Shown piece after piece: positions 8,050 to 17,213 of a stretch of 64,000 bases of DNA (positions are counted from its first letter, which is position 1; each line of letters begins with the position of its first letter). A program made the translations under genes and the position numbers. Where the stretch lies: NCBI GenBank assembly GCA_047972265.1, contig JBKEAM010000134.1, forward strand, positions 1-64,000, written 5' to 3'. Under the pieces are notes generated by a model. It worked only from the letters and a program-made list of their open reading frames with translations, searched no databases and had not been told where the DNA came from. The stretch is from JAAYCI01 sp047972265. GTDB taxonomy: Bacteria > Bacillota > Clostridia > Oscillospirales > Ruminococcaceae.

Positions 8050-9414
8050 TTAAGACAACAATGTACCCTTAATTTGCAGCTTTTCCATCGCCGTCACTTC
8101 ATCACTCAACACCAAAAAAACATCTACATCTCCGGGCACCCTTTTTACATTCTCCATCACAGTATCACTGCCGGTAATGGCCCTTAAAGAAACCAATTCA
8201 GTGCCACTTTCGGCCCGCTTTACCACCCATTCTCCCGCGGCAATGCCATCCTCTATAAGCACTTGGCCTTCCCACTCGGGTGGTAATTGCACAAAAATAC
8301 TGCGGCCTACATCCAAAATACCAAACTGTTTTGCCACCGGCTCATCACCGGTAAAATCTACCCATGTAAGGTAGCGCAGCGTAACATTGCTGCTTTCGGT
8401 AACAATTTCACGAATGGTGCCATTAGAGGTAATATCCAGCGGAATTTCCAAAACACCGTCGCCATCTATATCACGGGCGGCAAGCAAAGAAGAATCACGC
8501 GTGGTTTCTCCCGCCATCTCTGCGTTGGATTTATCGTTTCGGCTATAATAGCCCTCGCCGCCCGTAGCAGAGCGATCTAAAAACTGGCTGGCCATTTTAC
8601 CTGCAACGGTGTACCCATCCACAACAATCAGGCTTTGCCCGCCTGCGCTTTTACCGGGGTAAAAAGCCACCGGACGTGTAGAATCGAAGTTGGCATACAG
8701 TTCTATACTATTTTGGCTTATTTCCAACTGCCCTGTATTGCCCGCACTGTAAAAACTCATATTCATACGGGGGGTATCCTGCTCTGCCGGCGAGACAATT
8801 GCCACCATCTCTCTTCCGTCCTCGTAAAAATCGGCAACACAGTAAGCCACATAGCCCATATATTTACCATCGCCACCAAGGGCATTTACATAGGCACCAT
8901 CCTGATAACGATAGATAACCATGCTTTTGGCTTGCAGCGCCCCGTTAGAATATCCCACCAAAAGCTGCTGGGTACCATCATTAAACAAATCCACAATTTC
9001 TACGCTTGCAATATCCAGGTTGGGGGCTTCTTTGTCATCCACCACCTGCCAGCCATCTTCGCCTTTTTCTAAAATAGCGGCGTATACATTGTTGGTTTTC
9101 TTCTTATCGGCAGAGACATCGTCTACACTGTAAAACAAAATGCCCTCTTCCTGCCCGTCCCCATTCATATCCAGCATTACAAGAGGAGAACGAAGGTCTC
9201 CCTCTTTTGGAAATTTGTATTTAGGCTGCAAGTTTGGCTGTATATTTTTGAGATAGCCCGACAAAGCTTTTTGCAGCTCTCCCTGCTCGGCCCCAAGGGC
9301 GGGGGCCTTTAACAACTCTGTAGTATTTTTAAAGGTAATAAAGCTGCACCCCGAAAGAACCAGAACCGCAGCCAAAACAAAAGATATAAGGCCCAGTTTA
9401 CGCACCAAGCGCAT
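8050..9414 (-). CDS. Lipoprotein with FG-GAP/VCBS-like calcium-binding repeats
   Basis: 454 residues. The N-terminus MRLVRKLGLISFVLAAVL leads to the lipobox LSGC with Cys23, so it is a membrane-anchored exported protein. The mature part holds repeated Asp-rich loops resembling integrin/VCBS propeller calcium sites: DMNGDGQEE, DLFNDGTQQ, DFYEDGREM and DIDGDGVLE, spaced through the chain. It is the first gene of a unit with a response regulator and histidine kinase and has its own promoter (9462-9489). Family members have no established activity that I know of; a sensory or scaffold role for the kinase is inferred from position only. Confidence 0.8.
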   Translation of the reverse strand: MRLVRKLGLISFVLAAVLVLSGCSFITFKNTTELLKAPALGAEQGELQKALSGYLKNIQPNLQPKYKFPKEGDLRSPLVMLDMNGDGQEEGILFYSVDDVSADKKKTNNVYAAILEKGEDGWQVVDDKEAPNLDIASVEIVDLFNDGTQQLLVGYSNGALQAKSMVIYRYQDGAYVNALGGDGKYMGYVAYCVADFYEDGREMVAIVSPAEQDTPRMNMSFYSAGNTGQLEISQNSIELYANFDSTRPVAFYPGKSAGGQSLIVVDGYTVAGKMASQFLDRSATGGEGYYSRNDKSNAEMAGETTRDSSLLAARDIDGDGVLEIPLDITSNGTIREIVTESSNVTLRYLTWVDFTGDEPVAKQFGILDVGRSIFVQLPPEWEGQVLIEDGIAAGEWVVKRAESGTELVSLRAITGSDTVMENVKRVPGDVDVFLVLSDEVTAMEKLQIKGTLLS

Positions 9415-9461
9415 CCAATCCTTTCTGTAAGTGTGTTAAAAAATGATTTTATATTTAGTAT

Positions 9462-9489
9462 ATTTTACCACAAAAAACGCGCATGGCAA
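9462..9489 (-). promoter_or_regulatory. Candidate promoter of the lipoprotein/two-component unit
   Basis: TTGCCA (9484-9489), 16-bp spacer, TAAAAT (9462-9467) on the minus strand, about 48 bp before the lipoprotein start. It diverges from the pyk promoter with only 24 bp between the two -35 elements. Confidence 0.5.
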
Positions 9490-9513
9490 ACCACCCGCTG
9501 TAAGGCCCTGCAC

Positions 9514-9542
9514 TTGAAACAGCGAGTTTGTTGGTCTATAAT
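9514..9542 (+). promoter_or_regulatory. Promoter of pyk
   Basis: TTGAAA (9514-9519), 17-bp spacer, TATAAT (9537-9542), 37 bp before the pyk start; TAGGAGG lies about 7 nt before the ATG. Confidence 0.8.
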
Positions 9543-9578
9543 TAGTCCGTGCAGATATGGCAACTATAGGAGGCAAAC

Positions 9579-11324
9579 ATGCGAAAAACTAAAATTGTGT
9601 GTACACTGGGCCCGGCTACCGACCGCGAGGGCGTATTACGGGATATGATGCTGGCGGGAATGAACGTAGGCCGCTTTAACTTTTCTCACGGTACACACCC
9701 CGAACATTTAAAGCGCTACACAGAGTTTAAAAAACTGCGTGAAGAATTAAACCTGCCTATAGCCTCTTTGCTGGATACAAAAGGCCCCGAAATTAGGCTG
9801 GGCAATTTTAAAAACGGATCTGCCGATTTGGCTCTTGGCGCTACCTTTACTTTGACAAGCCGCGAGGTAGAGGGCGACAGCACCATTGCTTCGGTTTCTT
9901 TTAAAAACCTTTTTCAGGATGTTTCTGTAGGCACACGTCTGCTTTTGGATGACGGCAAAATAGAGATGGTGGTAACCGAAGTACGCAACCCCGATGTTGT
10001 GTGCAAGGTGTTAAACCACGGCGTTATCTCTAACCACAAAAGCATAAACATCCCCGGCATTCATCTTTCTCTGCCCTACCTTTCTCCCGCAGACAAGGCA
10101 GACATTTTGTTTGGCATAGAACACGATTTTGATTTTATTGCGGCTTCTTTTACCCGCTCGGCCCGAGATATTTTAGATATTAGGGAACTGCTGGACGAGC
10201 ACGGATGCCAAACCACCAAAATAATTGCCAAAATCGAAAATCTAGAAGGCGTACAGAATATCGACGAAATCCTGTCTGTTTCGAACGGTATTATGATTGC
10301 CCGCGGCGATATGGGCGTAGAGATAGACTTTACCGAAGTGCCCATCATCCAAAAAGATTTAATTGCCCATTGCTACAACAGCGGGCGCCCCGCCATTACG
10401 GCCACCCAGATGCTGGAAAGCATGATAAAAAACCCCCGCCCCACCCGTGCCGAAATTACAGACGTTGCAAACGCTATTTTTGACGGCACCTCCGCCATTA
10501 TGCTATCTGGCGAGACAGCGGCGGGCGATTACCCGGTAGAAGCCGTAAAAACAATGGCTGCTATTGCCACGCGTACCGAGGCGGATATTAATTACGAAAA
10601 ACGCTTCCGCTCTCAAAAATCGGAAGACCGGTTGTCTGTTACCGCAGCTGTGGCACACGCCACCTGCACCACCGCCATGGATATTAACGCAAGCGCTATT
10701 ATTACCGTTACCCAAAGCGGCGAAACTGCTCGCTTTTTATGCAAATATCGTCCCTCCACCCCCATTATCGCCTGCGTAATGCACGACAAAATATACCGGC
10801 AATTGGGGCTTTCGTGGGGGATCACACCGGTTATAATGCCCTATGCAAACAACACAGATGAAATGATTGCCCTATCTGTAAAAGCCGCGCAAGAAGCAAA
10901 GTTGATTGAAAACGGCGATTTGGTTGTTATAACAGCCGGTGTACCCGTTGGCGTACCGGGCACTACAAACATGATTAAAGCCCATTTGGTTGGCGATTCT
11001 TTATTGACCGGTGTTGGAAACAACGAGCACAACGCCATTGGCAGGGTTTGTATTGTACAGCACTTGGCAGACCTAAAAAGCAAATTTAAGCGCGGTGATG
11101 TACTGGTGTGCGCCACCACCAATAACGAGATGCTGCCCGCCATGAAGGAAGCTTCTGCCATTGTAACCGAGCTGAACGGAATGAACAGCCACGCCGCTAT
11201 TGTGGGCCTTACCCTTGGCAAGCCCGTAATTGTGGGCGCAACCGGCGCAACCATAAAACTGCACGACGGCCAGCTTGTTACGGTTGATTCCGACAAAGGC
11301 ATTGTCCACTCTATGCCCGAATAA
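9579..11324 (+). CDS. pyk: Pyruvate kinase with C-terminal PEP-utiliser-like domain
   Basis: Last step of glycolysis: phosphoenolpyruvate plus ADP to pyruvate plus ATP. The 581-residue product starts MRKTKIVCTLGPATD. It carries the FSHGTH and LLDTKGPEIR active-site segments, the signature IIAKIENLEG with catalytic Lys, MIARGDMGVEI, and ATQMLESM. The length exceeds the usual 470 residues because of a C-terminal domain (about 500-581) with ELNGMNSHAAIVG, the mobile phosphohistidine-type domain common in Bacillota pyruvate kinases. Only plus-strand gene in the window; monocistronic, between its own promoter and a bidirectional terminator. Confidence 0.97.
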   Translation: MRKTKIVCTLGPATDREGVLRDMMLAGMNVGRFNFSHGTHPEHLKRYTEFKKLREELNLPIASLLDTKGPEIRLGNFKNGSADLALGATFTLTSREVEGDSTIASVSFKNLFQDVSVGTRLLLDDGKIEMVVTEVRNPDVVCKVLNHGVISNHKSINIPGIHLSLPYLSPADKADILFGIEHDFDFIAASFTRSARDILDIRELLDEHGCQTTKIIAKIENLEGVQNIDEILSVSNGIMIARGDMGVEIDFTEVPIIQKDLIAHCYNSGRPAITATQMLESMIKNPRPTRAEITDVANAIFDGTSAIMLSGETAAGDYPVEAVKTMAAIATRTEADINYEKRFRSQKSEDRLSVTAAVAHATCTTAMDINASAIITVTQSGETARFLCKYRPSTPIIACVMHDKIYRQLGLSWGITPVIMPYANNTDEMIALSVKAAQEAKLIENGDLVVITAGVPVGVPGTTNMIKAHLVGDSLLTGVGNNEHNAIGRVCIVQHLADLKSKFKRGDVLVCATTNNEMLPAMKEASAIVTELNGMNSHAAIVGLTLGKPVIVGATGATIKLHDGQLVTVDSDKGIVHSMPE

Positions 11325-11340
11325 TATATTTATACAATAA

Positions 11341-11376
11341 AAGCCCCCCGCAAATATTTGCGGAGGGCTTTTTTAC
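11341..11376 (+). terminator. Strong intrinsic terminator after pyk
   Basis: AAGCCC, one mismatch, then the palindromic CCGCAAATATTTGCGG, then GGGCTT and TTTTT. A-rich sequence on the 5' side means it may also stop minus-strand transcripts arriving from murA. Confidence 0.9.
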
Positions 11377-11423
11377 TGCCTTGCCTGCCTATAACACTTG
11401 TACTTTTAACTCCATTTTAAAAC

Positions 11424-11462
11424 ACAAAAAAACAAGCACTGGCTTTAAAAGTCTGCGCTTGT
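11424..11462 (-). terminator. Intrinsic terminator after murA
   Basis: On the minus strand ACAAGC and GCTTGT (extended by a G-U and a C-G pair) enclose a loop and are followed by TTTTTTTG, 18 bp after the murA stop. It faces the pyk terminator. Confidence 0.65.
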
Positions 11463-11479
11463 TTGTATAATTACATAAT

Positions 11480-12763
11480 TTACAGGGCCTGCAAAACAAC
11501 CCCGCTGTTTTTTTCTACACGGCGGATATCGGCACCCAGAGCTGTAAGCTTTTCCACAATGTCCTCGTAGCCGCGCTCTATATGGCCTATATCGTCCACT
11601 TCGCTCACACCGTTGGCAGAGAGAGCCGCAACCACCAAAGCGGCGCCTGCACGCAAATCTGCCGCATGCAAGGGAGCCGGAAGCAACTCGCGTACACCTT
11701 CTACAACCGCCACACGACCATCTACCTGAATATTTGCACCCATGCGCAAAAGTTCATCTACAAACCGAAAGCGGTTTTCCCATATGCCCTCGGTAACAAT
11801 AGAGGTGCCCTCTGCCACAGAGAGCAGAACAGTCATTAACGGCTGCATATCGGTAGGAAAGCCCGGATGCGGAAGAGTTTTGATATTGGTTGGCTGTATA
11901 GGGCCGGTACGAGTAACCCTAACTGCCTCGTCAAACTCCTCAATAATAGCGCCTGCACGCTCCAGCTTTGCTGTAATTGGCTCTAAGTGCTTGGGGATAA
12001 TATTTTTGATAAGGACATTGCCGCCTGTCATAGTGGCGGCCACCATATAGCTGCCGGCCTCTATTTGGTCTGGAATAATAGAGTAGGTGCAGCCATGCAT
12101 TTCCTCTACACCGCGGATTTTAATTACATCGGTGCCCGCGCCACGTACGTCGGCCCCCATTGTGTTTAAAAAGTTAGCAACATCAACAATATGCGGCTCT
12201 TTTGCAACGTTCTCCAAAACGGTCATTCCGCTGGCACGTACAGCACCCAGCATTGCATTGATGGTAGCACCCACCGATACGGTATCGAAAAAGATATGGG
12301 CACCCTCAATTTGCTCGCTTTTAACATTAATCATCCCATATTCTACCGAGTCGGAAGCACCGAGAGATGTAAAAGCTTTTAAATGCTGATCTATGGGGCG
12401 GGGCCCCAAATTGCAGCCGCCCGGCATTGCCACAGTGCCGCTGCCAAAACGCCCAAGCAGGGCGCCCAAAAAGTAATACGACGCGCGCATTTGACGCGAA
12501 AGTTCATCTGGCACCACGGTTGTATCAATACTGCTGGTGTCTATCTCCATGCTGTTTTTCGAAATCATGCGAATGCGTGCACCCATCTCGTGCAGAATGC
12601 GAATAGAGGTGGAAACATCACTGATATTGGGCACGTTTTCCAACACACATTTTCCGTTTGCCAAAATGGTAGCTGGAAGAATAGCAACTGCCGCATTTTT
12701 TGCCCCGCTGATAGATACTTCACCTTTAAGCGGTTGGCCGCCATGAATTACAAATTTTTCCAA
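11480..12763 (-). CDS. murA: UDP-N-acetylglucosamine 1-carboxyvinyltransferase
   Basis: First committed step of peptidoglycan synthesis: transfers enolpyruvate from PEP to UDP-GlcNAc in the cytoplasm. The 427-residue product has the EPSP-synthase fold, with SISGAKNAAVAILPA near the N-terminus and the active-site segment MPGGCNLGPRPIDQHL carrying the PEP-binding cysteine, so it is the fosfomycin-sensitive type. The start is TTG (12761-12763) with AAAGGGGAG 9 nt upstream; the reading frame runs 29 codons further up, but that part has no ribosome binding site and no homology. A TATAAT at 12859-12864 is the likely -10; no clear -35 was seen. Downstream of the M23 pair. Confidence 0.95.
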   Translation of the reverse strand: MEKFVIHGGQPLKGEVSISGAKNAAVAILPATILANGKCVLENVPNISDVSTSIRILHEMGARIRMISKNSMEIDTSSIDTTVVPDELSRQMRASYYFLGALLGRFGSGTVAMPGGCNLGPRPIDQHLKAFTSLGASDSVEYGMINVKSEQIEGAHIFFDTVSVGATINAMLGAVRASGMTVLENVAKEPHIVDVANFLNTMGADVRGAGTDVIKIRGVEEMHGCTYSIIPDQIEAGSYMVAATMTGGNVLIKNIIPKHLEPITAKLERAGAIIEEFDEAVRVTRTGPIQPTNIKTLPHPGFPTDMQPLMTVLLSVAEGTSIVTEGIWENRFRFVDELLRMGANIQVDGRVAVVEGVRELLPAPLHAADLRAGAALVVAALSANGVSEVDDIGHIERGYEDIVEKLTALGADIRRVEKNSGVVLQAL

Positions 12764-12925
12764 TACCGGAGACTCCCCTTTACATGAGCAATAACAACAT
12801 ATTAAAGCTGAAAAATTTATTTCGAAAATAAAAACACGAGCAATGTTCACAAGTTAAGATTATATCATCTTTTCGTCAAAAAAGAAACCTTAAAATTATT
12901 TTTAAGCTTAACGGGCAGATAGACC

Positions 12926-14905
12926 TTAGCTTCTTTTCCACGGTGGCGTAAAGGTTGCCGGCCAGATTAAGAACGGATCGGGGTCGATACGCACGCCTTC
13001 AGATATAACTTCGAAGTGCAGATGGCGCCCAAACGAGTTACCTGTATTGCCTATAATTGCAATGGGCTGCCCCTGAGAAACCAAACTGCCCTGCGCAACC
13101 AAAACCTCGCGGCAATGGCCGTACAGCGTTCTAAATCCATTTCCATGGTCTATTTCAACACAATATCCATACATGCCGCGCCAGCCCGAGTACACTACAG
13201 TACCACCATCGGCCGCAATAATTACGCTGCCCTCGGCCGCGCTAATGTCCAAACCACGGTGCCCAGAGCTATATCCACGAGCAGAATAGTGTACATCCGG
13301 CAACGGGAATATAAAGCCCTTTGCAAGACCATCGCCAACAACGCTGCCACTGCTGTTAGTTCCCAAATGTATAATACGGGGAACCATTTCTTCTTTTACA
13401 TATGCTTCTTCTTCACGCCGAATCATACTTTCTTCGCCGCCATCGATATACACATAATCTACAGGTACCACACGCACGCCGGCTTTGCCCTTTTGCGATA
13501 CCGATTTGCGGTTTAGCGGCAGGGCACTGTCTTCAACAATCTGTTCTTCTATTGGAATTTCTTCCTCTACAGAGCCACGGTAAGAAACCTGTATTTGCAG
13601 GTAAGGTTCTGCCGAACGTATTATAATTTCGCTGCCAACTTCCGGCTCATAGCTATCGGCCTGGTCGGCATACTGGGGGTTTTTGGCGCGCAGTTCGCTA
13701 ACAGTAATGCCATAAGAAAAAGCAATACTGCTTAGGGTTTCGTATTTTTCGCTGGTATGCGTAACTGCCGAGCTTACCTCGGTAGAAAGAAGTTCTTTCC
13801 ATTCATCAAAGTTTTTTACCGATTTAGTAAGAAAAACCTCTTCTTGTTCTTTTACTTCTACATCGCGCACAAAATCCACAGTAGAAGACTCTACCTCAAC
13901 CCCTTCGAGTGCGGGTACAGGGTATTCAGCTTTCAGGCTTTCGAGGTAATCATCCAACTGCTGCCCGTCCACAATGGCACCTATGGGCACATCATCAACG
14001 TAAATGCCTTTTGCCTGCTGTATATCTTCGGAAGAACTTTCGAGAATACGGTCGGCAATTTGGGTTTTGTTTGAAAGAGTGCTGACATTGGAAATGGTAA
14101 GGGTTGGGGTAAAGGTCCAGTCTGTGGCAGATTGCCCTTCCGAAAGGCTAAGCTTCATCTGCAAAAGGTTTTGGGCATCATCCAACACCGTTTCATCGGC
14201 TACGTACCCTATCACGGTGCCGTTTACCTCTACAGCAAGAGCGTATTTACGCCCCAAAAGGGTTTGCACTGTAAACACAAGCACTACACCCGCCAAAATG
14301 GGCAGGCATATGCGCCCTAAGCGCACCAGTACCAAGGCATAGTCCTTGGCTTTTCTGGGTTCTTTTGCTTTTTGAGCCGCTTCGCGGCCTTTTCGCCTGC
14401 TTTTTTGAGCCTCGGCTCCAATTTTTGAAATGGGGGCGGTAATGTCTTGCAGCAGCCCCCTAAAGAAGCCGCCCAAAGCCCTCCCCGCGCCAGAAAACAG
14501 CAGGGAAAATACCTGAGCCGTAAAAATGCCTGCATCGCGCAATAAACGCCCTACACGAACCAGCACAACCTCGGCATAAAAACCTATGCTGTAAAAAAAA
14601 CCGCCAATTAAAGAAGAATCGTTTTCTTTATCCTCTTGCCTTTTTGCTGCCGGTACTTTTTTACCCTTTTGCGGTTTCTTTTTAACCGCCTTTTTGGGCT
14701 TGCCCTGCGCGGACATACCCGCCGTTGCTTGGGCAGAATATGCAAATTCTTGGTTAAACAAAGGGTCTTGCGTATTTATGCTTTCGCTGCTGCCTGCTTT
14801 TTTTCGTCCGGCACTTTTTTTATCTGTGGCAGCAGCACGGGGCGAAAGTGGTTTTGCTTTTTTGCCTGCCCCGCGCTTATTCTCTTTTTCTTTTTTTTCG
14901 GCCAA
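12926..14905 (-). CDS. Membrane-anchored M23 peptidoglycan endopeptidase with LysM and G5-like domains (second paralogue)
   Basis: 659 residues from a TTG start placed 7 nt after GGGAGG. Order: Lys/Ala-rich cytoplasmic tail (1-95); conserved hydrophobic/amphipathic segment (about 98-160); single transmembrane helix (about 198-217); a YALAVEVNG domain; a LysM-like repeat; a G5-like region; and a C-terminal M23 domain with zinc ligands His549/Asp553 (HRGLD) and His628/His630 (HLHFE), all intact. It should cut peptide cross-bridges in the wall from the outer face. It lies 67 bp downstream of a paralogue of the same architecture and upstream of murA. Confidence 0.9.
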   Translation of the reverse strand: MAEKKEKENKRGAGKKAKPLSPRAAATDKKSAGRKKAGSSESINTQDPLFNQEFAYSAQATAGMSAQGKPKKAVKKKPQKGKKVPAAKRQEDKENDSSLIGGFFYSIGFYAEVVLVRVGRLLRDAGIFTAQVFSLLFSGAGRALGGFFRGLLQDITAPISKIGAEAQKSRRKGREAAQKAKEPRKAKDYALVLVRLGRICLPILAGVVLVFTVQTLLGRKYALAVEVNGTVIGYVADETVLDDAQNLLQMKLSLSEGQSATDWTFTPTLTISNVSTLSNKTQIADRILESSSEDIQQAKGIYVDDVPIGAIVDGQQLDDYLESLKAEYPVPALEGVEVESSTVDFVRDVEVKEQEEVFLTKSVKNFDEWKELLSTEVSSAVTHTSEKYETLSSIAFSYGITVSELRAKNPQYADQADSYEPEVGSEIIIRSAEPYLQIQVSYRGSVEEEIPIEEQIVEDSALPLNRKSVSQKGKAGVRVVPVDYVYIDGGEESMIRREEEAYVKEEMVPRIIHLGTNSSGSVVGDGLAKGFIFPLPDVHYSARGYSSGHRGLDISAAEGSVIIAADGGTVVYSGWRGMYGYCVEIDHGNGFRTLYGHCREVLVAQGSLVSQGQPIAIIGNTGNSFGRHLHFEVISEGVRIDPDPFLIWPATFTPPWKRS

Positions 14906-14972
14906 GGGAAATCCTCCCAACTTTATACTTTAAGGTAACAACAAGCCAGCCCAAATAGAAAATTGGCCTGCT

Positions 14973-17012
14973 TTATCTCCACGGCACGCTGTACGGCCAT
15001 GGCACGTAGTTGTAGGGGTCAATCCTCTGCCCATCCAATTTAAGTTCAAAATGGCAGTGTGGCCCACTTGCATTTCCGGTTGCGCCTACATAGGCAATTA
15101 ACTGCCCCTGCCCTACCGTTTGCCCCGGGCTAACCGCCAAGGCGCTGTTATGGGCATACAGGGTTTTAAAGCCATTGCCGTGGTCTATTTCTACACAGTT
15201 GCCATACAGGCCGCGCCAGCCGGAGAAGATAACCGTACCGCCGTCTGCCGCATAAATGGGCGAGCCCGTTACAGCGTTTAAGTCTAGTGCGTAGTGTGTA
15301 CCTGTATATCCACGTGTGGAATAAGTGGAACCCGGAACCGGGAAAATAAATTGACCCGAACCCGCAGTACCACCGCCTTCGGCCATCATAACCGGTTGCT
15401 TGGTGCCAACCTCTACCACCGCCGCTACCGGCTCTTTTATAACTGTTTTCTCATCCTCTACACGCACCTGGCTTACCAGTTCTCCATCAATATACTCATA
15501 CTCATACGGCACGCTGGCCAAACCCGTCTCGCCTGTAGTAATGGTTTTTTTGTAGCCTATTACCATTGTGTCGTTCTCAATTGTTTCTGTTTCGTAAGAA
15601 AGCTCTTCATCCTGATATTCGCGGTAGGTAAGCTTTACCTGCAAAAAATACTCTGCGGGGCGAATAAGCAATATTGTGCCAACATCAGGCTCAAACGTAT
15701 CTTTCTTTTCGGCAACTACAGGGTTGCGGCTCTTAAGCAGATCCATTGTAATGCCATACTCTGCCGCAATGCTGTTAAGGGTTTCATCCTCCTGCACAGT
15801 GTGCAAAACTTCGGGCTCTACCTGCTGAGAGAGCAGTTCTTCAATTTGATTAAAATCTTTAACCGACTCTTGCAAAAACACCTCTTGTGTATCGGGTACA
15901 TTAACATCCCTTACAAAAGAAATCTCGGCATCCGGGCGCTCGGCATCGGCATACTTGTCTTTTGCTTCTTCCAAATAAGTTTTAAGCTCATCACCATCTG
16001 TTGTAGCGGCAAGCAGCACACCATCCACATACAGGCCCGTGCCCTTTGCAATTGTGTTTTGAGAGTTTTCCAATATTTTATCGGCCATTTGGGTTTTGTT
16101 AGAAAGCTGCGAGGCTGTTGCAACATGCAGCACCGGGGTAAACTGCCAGTCGGACGCCGATTGGTCCGGCGCAAGGCTTAACTTCATGCGCAGAAGATCC
16201 CCTGCATCATCAATAACTTTTTCGTCTGTAACATAGCCTATTAGGTTTCCGTTTACCTCTACAGCCAGCGCGTAATTGCGCGAAAGCGCCGCACCAACCG
16301 TGATAAAAAACACTGCCGCTGCCGCAATAGGCAGTACAATTTTAGATACATGTTTTAGCAAAAGCCCATAATCGCGGCTACGGCGGGGGCCTTTCTGGCC
16401 GTTTTCGCTTTTTCTTGCTCTCTTGCGCAGACGCATATTGCGGCGCACACGTATAAAGGGCGCTGCCAAATCGGTACCAATATCATGCAAAAACCCACGC
16501 AAACGGCGCCCCGCGCCCCCAAATAAAACCGAAAGCACATTGGCCGTAACAATCCCCGCATTACGCGCCACCCGCCAGTAACGGATGGTCAATGACTGAG
16601 CATGAAACCCAATGGTATAAAAAAAGTCTCCCACTGCATTTATGGGCGGCATAACAACAGCCCAAAGCGGAGCCAAAACACTTGGCTTTTGCTTTTTACG
16701 CCGTACGGGCCTTTTTACAGCCTTGTTGTCTTCGCCTTGCATCTGGCCTTTTGGGGCTACTTTTTTTTGAACAGCGGTCTTTCCTTTATCAGTCTTATGC
16801 ACAACAGCCTTTGCCGGTTTGGCGGCAGAGGGCTCTTTTGTGGTTTTTATTGCATTCGCCTTTTTAAAGGTAGTTTTATTCTCTTCTGAGGATACTAAAA
16901 TATCCCCGGCCTTTTTGTTAGACCGAGGTTTATTGTTTTGTTTATTTTCTATTATGGTGTCATCCTGTATATTGTTTTTTTCTAAATTAGACTTGCCGGA
17001 ATTAGAAGGCAA
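14973..17012 (-). CDS. Membrane-anchored M23 peptidoglycan endopeptidase with LysM and G5 domains (first paralogue)
   Basis: 679 residues from a TTG start (17010-17012) preceded by GGGAGG. A Lys-rich cytoplasmic tail (1-115) is followed by a conserved hydrophobic segment (about 117-185), a basic stretch, a transmembrane helix (about 223-243), a YALAVEVNG domain, LysM (about 402-450), G5 (about 455-536) and M23 (about 560-665). The M23 ligands are His573/Asp577 (HYALD) and His652/His654 (HCHFE), with His621. Complete active site, so a D,D- or D,L-endopeptidase on the outer face is expected. A promoter lies 113 bp upstream. It forms a tandem with the next gene. Confidence 0.9.
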   Translation of the reverse strand: MPSNSGKSNLEKNNIQDDTIIENKQNNKPRSNKKAGDILVSSEENKTTFKKANAIKTTKEPSAAKPAKAVVHKTDKGKTAVQKKVAPKGQMQGEDNKAVKRPVRRKKQKPSVLAPLWAVVMPPINAVGDFFYTIGFHAQSLTIRYWRVARNAGIVTANVLSVLFGGAGRRLRGFLHDIGTDLAAPFIRVRRNMRLRKRARKSENGQKGPRRSRDYGLLLKHVSKIVLPIAAAAVFFITVGAALSRNYALAVEVNGNLIGYVTDEKVIDDAGDLLRMKLSLAPDQSASDWQFTPVLHVATASQLSNKTQMADKILENSQNTIAKGTGLYVDGVLLAATTDGDELKTYLEEAKDKYADAERPDAEISFVRDVNVPDTQEVFLQESVKDFNQIEELLSQQVEPEVLHTVQEDETLNSIAAEYGITMDLLKSRNPVVAEKKDTFEPDVGTILLIRPAEYFLQVKLTYREYQDEELSYETETIENDTMVIGYKKTITTGETGLASVPYEYEYIDGELVSQVRVEDEKTVIKEPVAAVVEVGTKQPVMMAEGGGTAGSGQFIFPVPGSTYSTRGYTGTHYALDLNAVTGSPIYAADGGTVIFSGWRGLYGNCVEIDHGNGFKTLYAHNSALAVSPGQTVGQGQLIAYVGATGNASGPHCHFELKLDGQRIDPYNYVPWPYSVPWR

Positions 17013-17124
17013 ACGAAAGTCCTCCCTTCGCGTTTTTGATTGTAAAAACGCCGTGAACATATGAATGCCTGAAAAGACAAACAACTAAAAAAACGAGCCT
17101 GCTTTTGTACAAACAACTTGGCTT

Positions 17125-17153
17125 ATTATACCGTTTTCGATTATCAAATGCAA
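17125..17153 (-). promoter_or_regulatory. Promoter of the M23 pair
   Basis: TTGCAT (17148-17153), 17-bp spacer, TATAAT (17125-17130) on the minus strand. The leader of roughly 105 nt carries a direct repeat AGTTGTTTGT and a T-run, with no convincing regulatory fold. Confidence 0.7.
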
Positions 17154-17213
17154 ACATACAGCTGTTTTTTAAAGAAAAGTAACATTTAATACACAATTTC
17201 TACATTAAACAAT

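Noticed and set aside
12764..12850. 29-codon N-terminal extension of MurA from an ATG
   Set aside because: It has no ribosome binding site and is Cys/Phe-rich; the TTG at 12763 with AAAGGGGAG fits the family N-terminus.
15294..16181. Plus-strand open frame of 295 codons
   Set aside because: It lies fully antisense to the M23 gene, begins without a ribosome binding site and its translation is Cys/Tyr/His-rich without any motif: a shadow frame.
17070..17120. Short direct repeats AGTTGTTTGT in the M23 leader
   Set aside because: Two 10-nt copies in AT-rich leader DNA are not strong enough to call an operator.
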